Below, in pieces: positions 33,041-43,042 of a stretch of 64,000 nt of DNA. The notes beneath the pieces were generated by a model, which did no database searches, was not told where the DNA came from, and saw only the letters and a list, made by a program, of their open reading frames with translations. Each line of letters begins with the position of its first letter. Positions within the stretch are counted from its first letter, which is position 1. Source of the DNA: Phytomonospora sp040655735 (GTDB taxonomy: Bacteria; Actinomycetota; Actinomycetes; Mycobacteriales; Micromonosporaceae). The stretch spans positions 1 to 64,000 of the forward strand of contig NZ_JBFAKK010000006.1 in the NCBI RefSeq assembly GCF_040655735.1, given 5' to 3'. Both the position numbers and the translations under genes were made by a program.

Positions 33041-34992
33041 CAGGCCACCACCGAGCCGACCGCGGGCTTGTTGGCGAGCTGGGACGAGGCGCGGCGCACG
33101 CCCGGGTCGAGGGACTTCTCCACGAAGATCGCGAACCAGGTGCAGAACACCAGGACCGTCCAGACCTTGCGGGAGTTGTCGGCCACACCGGCCTTGTGGT
33201 CGCGCAGGAGCTTGCGGGCGTAGTTGAGGTCGAGGTACTCCCCGGCGTTGGAGGTGGCCAGGATGTGGTCGGCCCACTCGAACATCTCGTCTTTGAGCCA
33301 CACGCGCGTCGGGGTGGGAAAGCCCATCTTCTCGCGGTTGACGATCGGCGGGGGCACCACCGATTCCAGGGCCATGCGCAGCGCGTGCTTGGTCTGCCCG
33401 GCCATGCGCGCCGGGACCTTCAAGTCGAGCGGGACCTTCGAGGCGACCTTGAACACCTCGGGGTCGAGGAAGGGCACGCGCACCTCAAGGGAGTGCGCCA
33501 TCGACATCCGGTCGGCCTTGACGAGGATGTCGCCGCGCAGCCAGGTGTAGATGTCGACGTACTGCATGCGCGTGGTCGGGTCGAGGCCCTGGCACTCGGC
33601 GTAGACCGGCCCGGTGATGTCGGTGTAGCGCACGTCGGGGTTGTAGCGGCGCATCAGCAGCTGCTTCTCGGCCTCCCCGAAGATGTTGGCGTTGCCGACG
33701 AAGCGCTCCTCCAGCGGCGTGGTGCCGCGCTGGAGGAAGCTCCTGCCCTTGACGCCCTCGGGAATGACCTTCGAGACCGCGCGCAGGCCCGACTGCATCG
33801 TCTGCGGCAGCGACTGCACGCCCTTCAGCGACAAAGGCTCACGGTAGATGGGGTACCCGGCGAAGAACTCGTCGGCACCCTCACCCCCGATGGCGACCGT
33901 GACGTACTCGGCGGCCTTCTTGGCCACGAAGTACAACGGCACCAGCGCCGGGTCGGCGACCGGGTCGTCGAGGTGCCACACGATGCGCGGCAGCTCCTCC
34001 ATCATCTCCCGCGCGCCGATCTTCGTGCCGATCGAGGTCACGCCCATGTGCCGCGCGGAGTCCTGGGCGACGTCGAGCTCGTTGTAGTGCCCGGGGACGT
34101 CGAAGCCCATGGTGAAGGTCAGGATCTCGGGGTTGAACTCCCGGGCGAGGGCGACAACACCGGTGGAGTCGATGCCCGAGGACAAAAACGCCCCCACCGG
34201 CACATCCGAGCGCATGTGGATGCGCACACTCTCCCGCAGGACGTCGAGGATCTCGTCATAGAGGCGCTTGGGATCGTCGACCGGACGCGGCTGGAAGTCG
34301 GCGCGGTAGTAGCGCGCCGAGGTCACCGGCGCGGCCGGCTCGCCCGGCGCACCCGGATCGAACACGACCTGGTAGCCCGAGCCGATGCGCTTGACCGGCC
34401 GGTGCATCGTGCCCGGCTCCGGCGGATACTGCAGCGTCAGATAGTGCGAGAGGTTGACCTCGTCGATGTCGCGCGAGTCGACGAAGGGCATCAGCGCCTT
34501 CTTCTCGCTGGCGAAGAACACCCCGTCACCGGTCTGCAGGTAGAACATCGGCTTGATGCCGAAGGGGTCGCGCGCACCGAACGCGCGGCGGTCGCGCCGG
34601 TCCCAGATCACGAACGCGAACATGCCCCGCAGACGCGTGGTCACCGACGGACCCCAGTGGTGGTACCCGGCGAGGATGACCTCCCCGTCACCGTCGGTGG
34701 CGAAGGTCGCCCCGTGATTGGCGATCAGCTCGGCGCGCAGTTCCTTGTAGTTGTAGATCTCGCCGTTGAAGGTCATGACGTACCGGCCGTCGGCGTACCA
34801 CATCGGCTGATGCGAACTGGCCACGTCGATGATCGACAAACGCTTGTGCGACAGCACCGCGTCGTTGTCGATCAGTTCCACGCCGGTCTCGTCAGGACCC
34901 CGGTGGTGGAGATGCTCGACAGCCTCCCCGATCGGGCCTTTGAACAGGCTCGCCGTCCCGTGGGCGCTGATGAAGGTAAGGAGTCCGCACAT
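33040..34992 (-). CDS. asnB: Glutamine-hydrolysing asparagine synthase
   Basis: About 650 aa. It starts MCGLLTFISA, so Cys2 becomes the N-terminal nucleophile of the class II glutaminase domain (residues 1-210; RGPDETG, TFNGEIYNYKELR, DGDGEVILAGYHHWG). The synthetase domain has the PP-loop FLSSGIDSTGVVALA and later GGEGADEFFAGYPIY. It converts aspartate, glutamine and ATP to asparagine. The Shine-Dalgarno-like AAGGGA is rather far (about 15 nt) from the ATG, yet the Cys2 rule fixes the start. The downstream antitoxin-like gene is coupled by TGATG. Confidence 0.93.
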   Translation of the reverse strand: MCGLLTFISAHGTASLFKGPIGEAVEHLHHRGPDETGVELIDNDAVLSHKRLSIIDVASSHQPMWYADGRYVMTFNGEIYNYKELRAELIANHGATFATDGDGEVILAGYHHWGPSVTTRLRGMFAFVIWDRRDRRAFGARDPFGIKPMFYLQTGDGVFFASEKKALMPFVDSRDIDEVNLSHYLTLQYPPEPGTMHRPVKRIGSGYQVVFDPGAPGEPAAPVTSARYYRADFQPRPVDDPKRLYDEILDVLRESVRIHMRSDVPVGAFLSSGIDSTGVVALAREFNPEILTFTMGFDVPGHYNELDVAQDSARHMGVTSIGTKIGAREMMEELPRIVWHLDDPVADPALVPLYFVAKKAAEYVTVAIGGEGADEFFAGYPIYREPLSLKGVQSLPQTMQSGLRAVSKVIPEGVKGRSFLQRGTTPLEERFVGNANIFGEAEKQLLMRRYNPDVRYTDITGPVYAECQGLDPTTRMQYVDIYTWLRGDILVKADRMSMAHSLEVRVPFLDPEVFKVASKVPLDLKVPARMAGQTKHALRMALESVVPPPIVNREKMGFPTPTRVWLKDEMFEWADHILATSNAGEYLDLNYARKLLRDHKAGVADNSRKVWTVLVFCTWFAIFVEKSLDPGVRRASSQLANKPAVGSVVA

Positions 34993-35448
34993 GGAAAACG
35001 TGTAATCCCTTCACGGCGGTGGATCTCAAGTCACTACAGACTGGGTCGAGACTACCGAGATGCCCGGCGACGGCGAGCCCCGGCGTGCGAATGCGATCGA
35101 CGAACGACACCCGCACCACACCCCGGCCACCGAAGCCACCCACGACACGGTGACCGCAACGTGCCACCGACGTGACAGCCGGTGCGATCCGCCACCCCCC
35201 AAGCCCGCCCGCACACCCGCCGAAAGAAGTGGCACGGATCACTGAACGCGACCCCGGCCACCCACATCCGCGCCCGCGCTCGCCCTCCCGCGGCGCTCGT
35301 GCCTGCTCCTCGGCCCGCGACCTTGCCCACCCCCACGGCCGCCTCGCCCCCACGGCCGCCGTCCAGGCGATACCGTCGAGAAGACAGCGCGGCGAGCGCA
35401 GTAATATTGCAATGGCGCAATGGTTTCGTGTGAATGGAGACACCCCGC
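34993..35448. other. Intergenic region with a C-rich repeat and the pepP promoter
   Basis: No credible gene. Positions 35060-35400 are C/A-biased. A 17-bp unit, CCCCCACGGCCGCC plus TCG, occurs nearly twice (35330-35343 and 35347-35360). A good -10 box, TAATAT, lies at 35402-35407. Directly after it the 7-mer GCAATGG is repeated (35409-35415 and 35417-35423), and ATTGC/GCAAT form an inverted pair around the presumed transcription start, a possible operator for the aminopeptidase gene at 35449. Confidence 0.45.
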
Positions 35449-36924
35449 ATGACCGCTGAGGACAACGCCGTTCCCGCCCAGGGAGTCGAAGGCGAACGCA
35501 AGCACGACCCCGGTTTCCCGCCGAAACTGCTGGAGTTCATGCGCACCGGCTGGGGCGAGAGCACCATCCCCGACCTGCGTGAACTCGCACAGGCCCGCCA
35601 TCACGCCCGCCGCCGCGAGCAACTGTCGGCGGCCTTCCCCGGCGACACCCTCGTCATCCCCACCGGCGCCGAACTCCGCCGCGCCAACGACACCTTCTTC
35701 CGCTTCCGCCCCGGCAGCGATTTCGCCTGGCTCACCGGCGACTACGACCCCGAGTCGGTCCTGGTGCTCCACCCCACCGAAGGCGGGCACGACGCCGTCC
35801 TCTACCGCCGGCCCCGCAAATCCCGCGAGACCGACGAGTTCTTCCGCAGCGCCCAGTACGGCGAACTGTGGGTCGGCCGCCAGCTCTCCCTCGACGAGAA
35901 GGCCACCCTCCTGGGCCTGGAATGCCGTGACCTCGCCGAGCTCGAGGCCGTCCTGGCAGCCCTCGACGACGCCAAGGCCCGCGTCCTGCGCGGCCTCGAC
36001 GCCGACGTCGACGCGGGCGTGGCCGTCACCGGCGAGGGCGAGCGCGACAAGGAGCTCGCCGAGATCCTGTCGGAGCTGCGCGCGATCAAGGACGAGTGGG
36101 AGATCGCCCAGCTGCAGGACGCCATCGACGCCACCGTTCGCGGCTTCGAGGACGTCGCGCGGATCCTGCCGGCCGACCGGGCGGTGTCGGAGCGCCTCAT
36201 CGAGGGTGTCTTCGAGCTGCGCGCCCGCCACGACGGCAACGCCGTGGGTTACTCCTCGATCGTGGGCGCCGGTTCGCACGCCACGACCCTTCACTGGATC
36301 CGCAACGACGGCAGGACCACTCCCGGCGAGCTGCTGCTGATGGACATGGGTGTGGAGAACGAGCACCTCTACACCGCCGATGTCACCCGCACCGTTCCGG
36401 TCGACGGGGCCTTCACCGATCTTCAGCGTCAGGTCTACGACCTGGTCTACGCCTCGCAGCAGGCCGGCATCGACGCGATCCGCCCGGGTCTGGTCTACAA
36501 GGAGATCCAGCAGGTGACGATGCGCGTGCTGGCCGAGGGGCTCGCCGACCTCGACCTGCTGCCCTCGTCGGTGGAGGAGGCGATGGACCCCGACTCGCAG
36601 GTCTACCGCCGCTGGACGCTGCACAGCTTCGGGCACATGCTCGGCCTTGACGTCCACGACTGCGCCGAGGCGCGCCGGGAGCACTACCAGGACGGCGAGT
36701 TGCAGGCCGGGCACGTGCTGACCGTCGAGCCGGGTCTGTACTTCCAGGCCGACGACGAGCTCGTCCCGGCCGAGTTGCGGGGTGTGGGCGTGCGCATCGA
36801 AGACGACATCCTGGTGACCCCGACGGGTTCGAAGAACCTCTCCGACGGTCTGCCGCGCACCTCCGCCGAGGTGGAGACGTGGCTGGGCGAGCAGCGTGAG
36901 GCGGGGCCGCGCCTGCCCGGTTAG
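35449..36924 (+). CDS. pepP: Aminopeptidase P family metallopeptidase (Xaa-Pro)
   Basis: About 491 aa. ATG at 35449 is preferred because GGAG lies nine bases before it; an in-frame ATG at 35434 is too close to that site. The N-terminal AMP_N domain (FPPKLLEFM, PTGAELRRANDTFFRFRPGSDFAWLTG) precedes a pita-bread M24 domain with metal ligands in MDMGVENEHLYTADVTRT (Asp pair), HSFGHMLGLDVHD (His), TVEPGLYF (Glu) and GVRIEDDILVT (Glu). It removes the N-terminal residue before proline in peptides in the cytoplasm. A strong terminator follows. Confidence 0.92.
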   Translation: MTAEDNAVPAQGVEGERKHDPGFPPKLLEFMRTGWGESTIPDLRELAQARHHARRREQLSAAFPGDTLVIPTGAELRRANDTFFRFRPGSDFAWLTGDYDPESVLVLHPTEGGHDAVLYRRPRKSRETDEFFRSAQYGELWVGRQLSLDEKATLLGLECRDLAELEAVLAALDDAKARVLRGLDADVDAGVAVTGEGERDKELAEILSELRAIKDEWEIAQLQDAIDATVRGFEDVARILPADRAVSERLIEGVFELRARHDGNAVGYSSIVGAGSHATTLHWIRNDGRTTPGELLLMDMGVENEHLYTADVTRTVPVDGAFTDLQRQVYDLVYASQQAGIDAIRPGLVYKEIQQVTMRVLAEGLADLDLLPSSVEEAMDPDSQVYRRWTLHSFGHMLGLDVHDCAEARREHYQDGELQAGHVLTVEPGLYFQADDELVPAELRGVGVRIEDDILVTPTGSKNLSDGLPRTSAEVETWLGEQREAGPRLPG

Positions 36925-36943
36925 CCGTCTGTTCTCTGCGATC

Positions 36944-36975
36944 GAGGGCGCCCGCATTCGCGGGCGCCCTCTTTC
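36944..36975 (+). terminator. 12-bp terminator after pepP
   Basis: GAGGGCGCCCGC (36944-36955) and GCGGGCGCCCTC (36960-36971) form a perfect stem with loop ATTC, followed by TTTCGT. Confidence 0.87.
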
Positions 36976-36980
36976 GTGCC

Positions 36981-37011
36981 TTGACCTGGAGTGCGCTCCA
37001 GGTCCTATCGT
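36981..37011 (+). promoter_or_regulatory. MerR-type promoter of the aldo/keto reductase gene
   Basis: TTGACC (36981-36986) and TATCGT (37006-37011) are separated by 19 bp, longer than normal. The spacer holds a perfect inverted repeat, ACCTGGAG (36984-36991) and CTCCAGGT (36996-37003), 4 nt apart. This combination is the hallmark of MerR-family activation by DNA twisting. No MerR gene is in the window, so the regulator is encoded elsewhere. Confidence 0.82.
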
Positions 37012-37053
37012 CGGCCCGGCGTAGTCGAACAACTTTCTTAAAGGAGAGCTCTC

Positions 37054-38043
37054 GTGGAGTATCGCTATCTGGGCCGCACCGGCCTGAAAGTCAGTGAACT
37101 GGCCCTTGGTTCGGCCTTCTTCGGGGGCAAGGTCGACGAGGCGGTCGCCCACACGATCCTCGACGCCTTCGCCGAGGACGGCGGGACCTTCATCGACACC
37201 GCCGACGGCTACTCCGGCGGCGCCGCCGAGCAGGTCGTCGGCCGGTGGCTGAAGAACCGCGTCCGCGACGACTTCGTGGTGGCCACGAAGGTCTACGGGA
37301 GCACCGGGGACGGCCCCAACGACGGCGGGCTGAGCCGCAAGCACATCATCGCCGGTGTCGAGGCGAGCCTGCGGCGCCTCGACACCGACTACATCGACCT
37401 CTACTACACCCACGTCTTCGACGACGCCACGCCGCTGGAGGAGACGCTGTCGACTCTCGACGGTCTGGTGCGCGCCGGGAAGGTGCGCTACCTGGGCGGG
37501 TCGAACCTGTCGGGCTGGCAGCTGCAGAAGGCCGTCGACGTTGCCGACCGCAACGGCTTCGAGCGCTACAGCGCGCTCCAGCCGCTGTACAACCTCCTCG
37601 ACCGCGAGGCCGAGTGGGAGCTGGTGGAGGTGGCGCGCCACGAGGGCATCGGCGTGGTGCCCTGGGCGCCGCTGCGGGAAGGGTGGCTGTCGGGCCGCTA
37701 CCGGCGCGGCGACAGCGCCGGCGCCCCGGGCACACGCCTGGGCGACACCCCCGCCGCGTGGGACGACTACGCCAACGAGCGGACCTGGTCGGTGCTGGAC
37801 GTGCTGGGCGAGGTGGCCGCGGAAGCCGGCCGCAGTGTCGCGCAGGTCGCGCTGCGCTGGCTGATCCAGGCCGACACGGTGACCGCCCCGATCATCGGGC
37901 CGAGCAGCGCCGAGCAGTACGCCGACTGCGCCGGCGCGGCCGGGTGGACGCTCAGCCCCGAACAGGTCGAGCGGCTCGACACCGTCAGCGACACCAAACT
38001 GCCCTACCCCTACAACGTGCTGGCCGCCAACCGGCGCCGCTGA
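37054..38043 (+). CDS. Aldo/keto reductase
   Basis: About 329 aa. GTG follows AAAGGAG. The TIM-barrel AKR pattern has the tetrad Asp and Tyr in DTADGYSGG, Lys in VVATKVYG and His in LYYTHVFDD. NADPH contacts occur in WLIQADTVTAPIIGPSSAEQ. It belongs to the YajO/IolS-like or potassium-channel-beta-like group rather than the xylose reductases. Control from a MerR-type promoter suggests induction by an electrophile, drug or redox signal, with detoxification of aldehydes or ketones as a likely role; that link is inference. A terminator follows at 38055. Confidence 0.9.
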   Translation: MEYRYLGRTGLKVSELALGSAFFGGKVDEAVAHTILDAFAEDGGTFIDTADGYSGGAAEQVVGRWLKNRVRDDFVVATKVYGSTGDGPNDGGLSRKHIIAGVEASLRRLDTDYIDLYYTHVFDDATPLEETLSTLDGLVRAGKVRYLGGSNLSGWQLQKAVDVADRNGFERYSALQPLYNLLDREAEWELVEVARHEGIGVVPWAPLREGWLSGRYRRGDSAGAPGTRLGDTPAAWDDYANERTWSVLDVLGEVAAEAGRSVAQVALRWLIQADTVTAPIIGPSSAEQYADCAGAAGWTLSPEQVERLDTVSDTKLPYPYNVLAANRRR

Positions 38044-38054
38044 AGCGCACACCG

Positions 38055-38086
38055 GCGCCCGGCCCCTCACCAGGGCCGGGCGCTTT
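38055..38086. terminator. 11-bp terminator between convergent genes
   Basis: GCGCCCGGCCC (38055-38065) pairs with GGGCCGGGCGC (38073-38083) across 7 nt and is followed by TTT on the plus strand. It serves the aldo/keto reductase gene and possibly the convergent VOC gene (stop 38098). Confidence 0.82.
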
Positions 38087-38097
38087 GGCGTGTAGGT

Positions 38098-38472
38098 CTA
38101 CACCGGCGCCAGGAACTCCAGGCGGTTGCCGTGCGGGTCGCTGGTGTGGAAGCGGCGACGGCCGACGATCGTCTCGTTGTCCCAGGTCACCGGGTACCCG
38201 GCGGCCTCAAGACGCTCGGCGAGGCCGTCGAGGTCGGGCCACAGCAGCCCCGGGTGCGCCTTGCGGGCGGGAGCGAAGTCGGCCTCCACGCCCAGGTGCA
38301 GCTCGATGCCGCCATCGCCGGGGCCGCGAAACCAGCAGCCGCCGCGCGCGGCCAGCTCCGCGGGCTTGGGCAGCTCGGTCATGCCCAGCAGGCCGGTGAA
38401 GAATGCTCGCGAGGAGTCCTCCGAACCCGCCGGGCAGGCCAGCTGAACGTGGTCGATGCGGTATGAATTCAT
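38098..38472 (-). CDS. VOC-superfamily (glyoxalase-like) protein
   Basis: About 124 aa. ATG at 38472 follows GAGGAG; the long open frame continuing upstream to 39954 is antisense to aconitase. One vicinal-oxygen-chelate unit: YRIDHVQLACPAGSEDSSRAFFTGLLGM (first module with metal-type His), GIELHLGVEADF (Glu/His), LAERLEAAGYPVTWD and RRFHTSDPHGNRLEFLAPV (second metal site with Glu). It resembles fosfomycin/bleomycin-resistance and glyoxalase folds, but the function is not set by sequence. It is divergent from acn. Confidence 0.8.
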   Translation of the reverse strand: MNSYRIDHVQLACPAGSEDSSRAFFTGLLGMTELPKPAELAARGGCWFRGPGDGGIELHLGVEADFAPARKAHPGLLWPDLDGLAERLEAAGYPVTWDNETIVGRRRFHTSDPHGNRLEFLAPV

Positions 38473-38512
38473 CAGGGTCTCCTCGGGTGCTCGGGGTAAC
38501 ACCGAGACCATA

Positions 38513-38534
38513 GCAAGACGAACGTACGGTTTGT
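38513..38534. promoter_or_regulatory. Predicted AcnR operator in the acn promoter
   Basis: The site reads GCAAGACGAACGTACGG followed by TTTGT. It matches the site upstream of the AcnR-like gene (51346-51367) at all but four of 23 positions, with consensus GCAAGWCGWACGTACGGW then TTG. A -10-like TAGGGT lies at 38537-38542, so the site covers the promoter spacer, as expected for a repressor. The centre is a GTAC palindrome. Confidence 0.72.
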
Positions 38535-38631
38535 AGTAGGGTGGAGGCGAACCAACCCTTACCGCAACACCGCACCACCCCCTACGGCAAACTTGACAAC
38601 GATCATCAATCAACCATTCGAGGGAGTACCA

Positions 38632-41364
<2,733 letters not shown>

Positions 41365-41379
41365 CACCAGCCAGAACAA

Positions 41380-41420
41380 GCAAGAGGGCGGCGCACCCAT
41401 CAGGTGCGCCGCTCTCTTGC
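41380..41420 (+). terminator. 18-bp terminator after acn
   Basis: GCAAGAGGGCGGCGCACC (41380-41397) pairs with 41403-41420, the only imperfection being a G-U pair, across a 5-nt loop. It lies 16 nt beyond the acn stop and could also serve the convergent gene ending at 41458. Confidence 0.88.
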
Positions 41421-41457
41421 TCAAGTGGCCGCGAGAAGCGCGCCACCGGCCGGCCCG

Positions 41458-41814
41458 CTACCGGTGATTGAGCACCTGACTCAACGCCTCCCCCGCAGCC
41501 CCACCCATCACCGGATCCAGCAACAACCCCCGCAACACCCGCAACGCACGCTCACGATCCACACCCCGCGGCGCCAACCGCCCCAACGCCACCGCCCCCA
41601 CCCGACGCACCTCGGCATCGGTGGCCACCAGCATCTCGTGCGCCAGACCCTCCAACTCCCCCACCGGCTCACCGGCCTCCACCGCCGCCGCCATCGCCTG
41701 CGCGACCCGCCCCCGCGTCACCGCCAACCGCACCAACGCCGAGCGCACCCCGGCCGCCGTCCCCGGCGGCGCCTCACCCAACGGCCACCCACTACTCCCC
41801 CCGGGACCGCTCAC
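41458..41814 (-). CDS. Small Ala/Arg-rich helical protein of unknown function
   Basis: About 118 aa. It starts at GTG 41814 overlapping the PatB-like stop as GTGA, so it is probably translationally coupled. The sequence is helical with repeat-like units (VRSALVRLAVTRGRVAQAMAAAVEAGEPVGELEGLAHEMLV, then AEVRRVGAVALGRLA), reminiscent of HEAT-type repeats. There is no signal or membrane segment. I do not recognise it. Confidence 0.55.
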   Translation of the reverse strand: MSGPGGSSGWPLGEAPPGTAAGVRSALVRLAVTRGRVAQAMAAAVEAGEPVGELEGLAHEMLVATDAEVRRVGAVALGRLAPRGVDRERALRVLRGLLLDPVMGGAAGEALSQVLNHR

Positions 41815-42950
41815 CGCACGGCCTTGACGATCCGGTCGACACCCTCGGCCAAGATCTCCCGCGAAGTCGCCAGATTCAACCGCGCGAACCCCGCCCCCTC
41901 CACACCGAACGCGGGCCCCGGCACCAGCGCCACCCGACCCCTCTCCAGCAAGACCCCCGCCGGATCATCCCCAAGACCGAGCCGGCGAAAGTCCAGCCAC
42001 GCCAGATACGTCGCCCGCGGCGGGAAGAACCCCACCTCCGGCAACCGCTCGGCCAGCTCACCGGCCAGCCACGCGGCATTACCCCCGATCGCCACCCGCA
42101 ACGCCTCCAGCCACCGCTCGCCCTCCTCGAAGGCGGCGGTACCGGCCAGCACGCCCAGGTGCCCCACGTGTTCCTCCAGGTCGATGGCCGAGGCCGGCCT
42201 GGCGCAGGCCGTGCCGGGCACCAGCAGCGCCGCCTTCAGCCCCGCGAGGTTCCACGCCTTCGACGCCGACACCGCCGTATAGGCCAGCGCCGAGGCCTCC
42301 GTCGGCAGCGACGCGAAGGGGATGTGCTCCACGCCCGGCATCGTCAGCGGCGCGTGGATCTCGTCGGCGACGACCCGCACGCCGTACTTCTCCGCCAGTG
42401 CCGCCACGCCCAGCAGCTCCTCGCGGGTGTAGGCCAGCCCGCAGGGGTTGTGCGGGTTGCACAGCAGGTAGGCCTTGGCGCCTGCCGCGAAGTCCGACTC
42501 CAGCCGATCCAGGTCGAGACGGAAACCCTCGGGCGTGGACCGCAGCGGACTGGAGATCAGCGGCCGCCGCGACAACTCCAGGTTCCGGAAGAACGGCGGG
42601 TATGCCGGCGTCGACACCACCACCGGATCGCCCGGCCCGCACACCTCGTCCAAAGCCGCCATCAACCCGACCATCACATCGGAGACCAGGACCGGCGCCT
42701 CATCGGCGACCGCCCACCCGAACCGCCGCGACGCGAAACGCGCGAACGCCGCCGGGAACCGACCCGGATGCGGGTACCCGGTGTCCCCGCGCTCGATCGC
42801 CGCGGTCAACACCGCCGCCACCGGCGGCGCCAGACCCGCGTCCATCTCGGCGACGAACAACGGCAGCACGTCGGGCTCGAACAAGCGCCACTTCACGCTC
42901 TCGCGAGTGCGCAGCCCGGACAGGGAGACTCGGCTGAGTGGATCGGTCAC
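41811..42950 (-). CDS. PatB/MalY-type PLP-dependent C-S lyase
   Basis: About 379 aa. GTG at 42950 (VTDPLSRVSLSGLRTRESVKWRLFEPDVLPLFVAEMD) matches the N-terminus of MalY/PatB proteins, including VAEMD. PLP residues: SDVMVGLM, STPAYPPFF, LLCNPHNPCG (Asn of the class I aminotransferase fold), VADEIHAPLTMPG and the Schiff-base Lys in VSASKAWNLAGLK. It likely cleaves cystathionine or other cysteine conjugates to a thiol, pyruvate and ammonia; some relatives are regulators. Shine-Dalgarno support for the start is weak. Confidence 0.85.
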   Translation of the reverse strand: MTDPLSRVSLSGLRTRESVKWRLFEPDVLPLFVAEMDAGLAPPVAAVLTAAIERGDTGYPHPGRFPAAFARFASRRFGWAVADEAPVLVSDVMVGLMAALDEVCGPGDPVVVSTPAYPPFFRNLELSRRPLISSPLRSTPEGFRLDLDRLESDFAAGAKAYLLCNPHNPCGLAYTREELLGVAALAEKYGVRVVADEIHAPLTMPGVEHIPFASLPTEASALAYTAVSASKAWNLAGLKAALLVPGTACARPASAIDLEEHVGHLGVLAGTAAFEEGERWLEALRVAIGGNAAWLAGELAERLPEVGFFPPRATYLAWLDFRRLGLGDDPAGVLLERGRVALVPGPAFGVEGAGFARLNLATSREILAEGVDRIVKAVR

Positions 42951-42980
42951 CGGTCCATCCTGCCAGCACATCGAAACATC

Positions 42981-43025
42981 GAAAAGGATCACCGGGCGCC
43001 CGCCGAAACGGGCACCCGGTGATCC
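42981..43025 (-). terminator. Intrinsic terminator after the M4 peptidase gene
   Basis: On the minus strand a 17-bp stem (complement of 42986-43002 and 43009-43025, one G-U pair) is followed by TTTTC (complement of 42981-42985). It lies 18 nt past the stop at 43043. Confidence 0.87.
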
Positions 43026-43042
43026 ATGGGAAGGGAGGAAAG

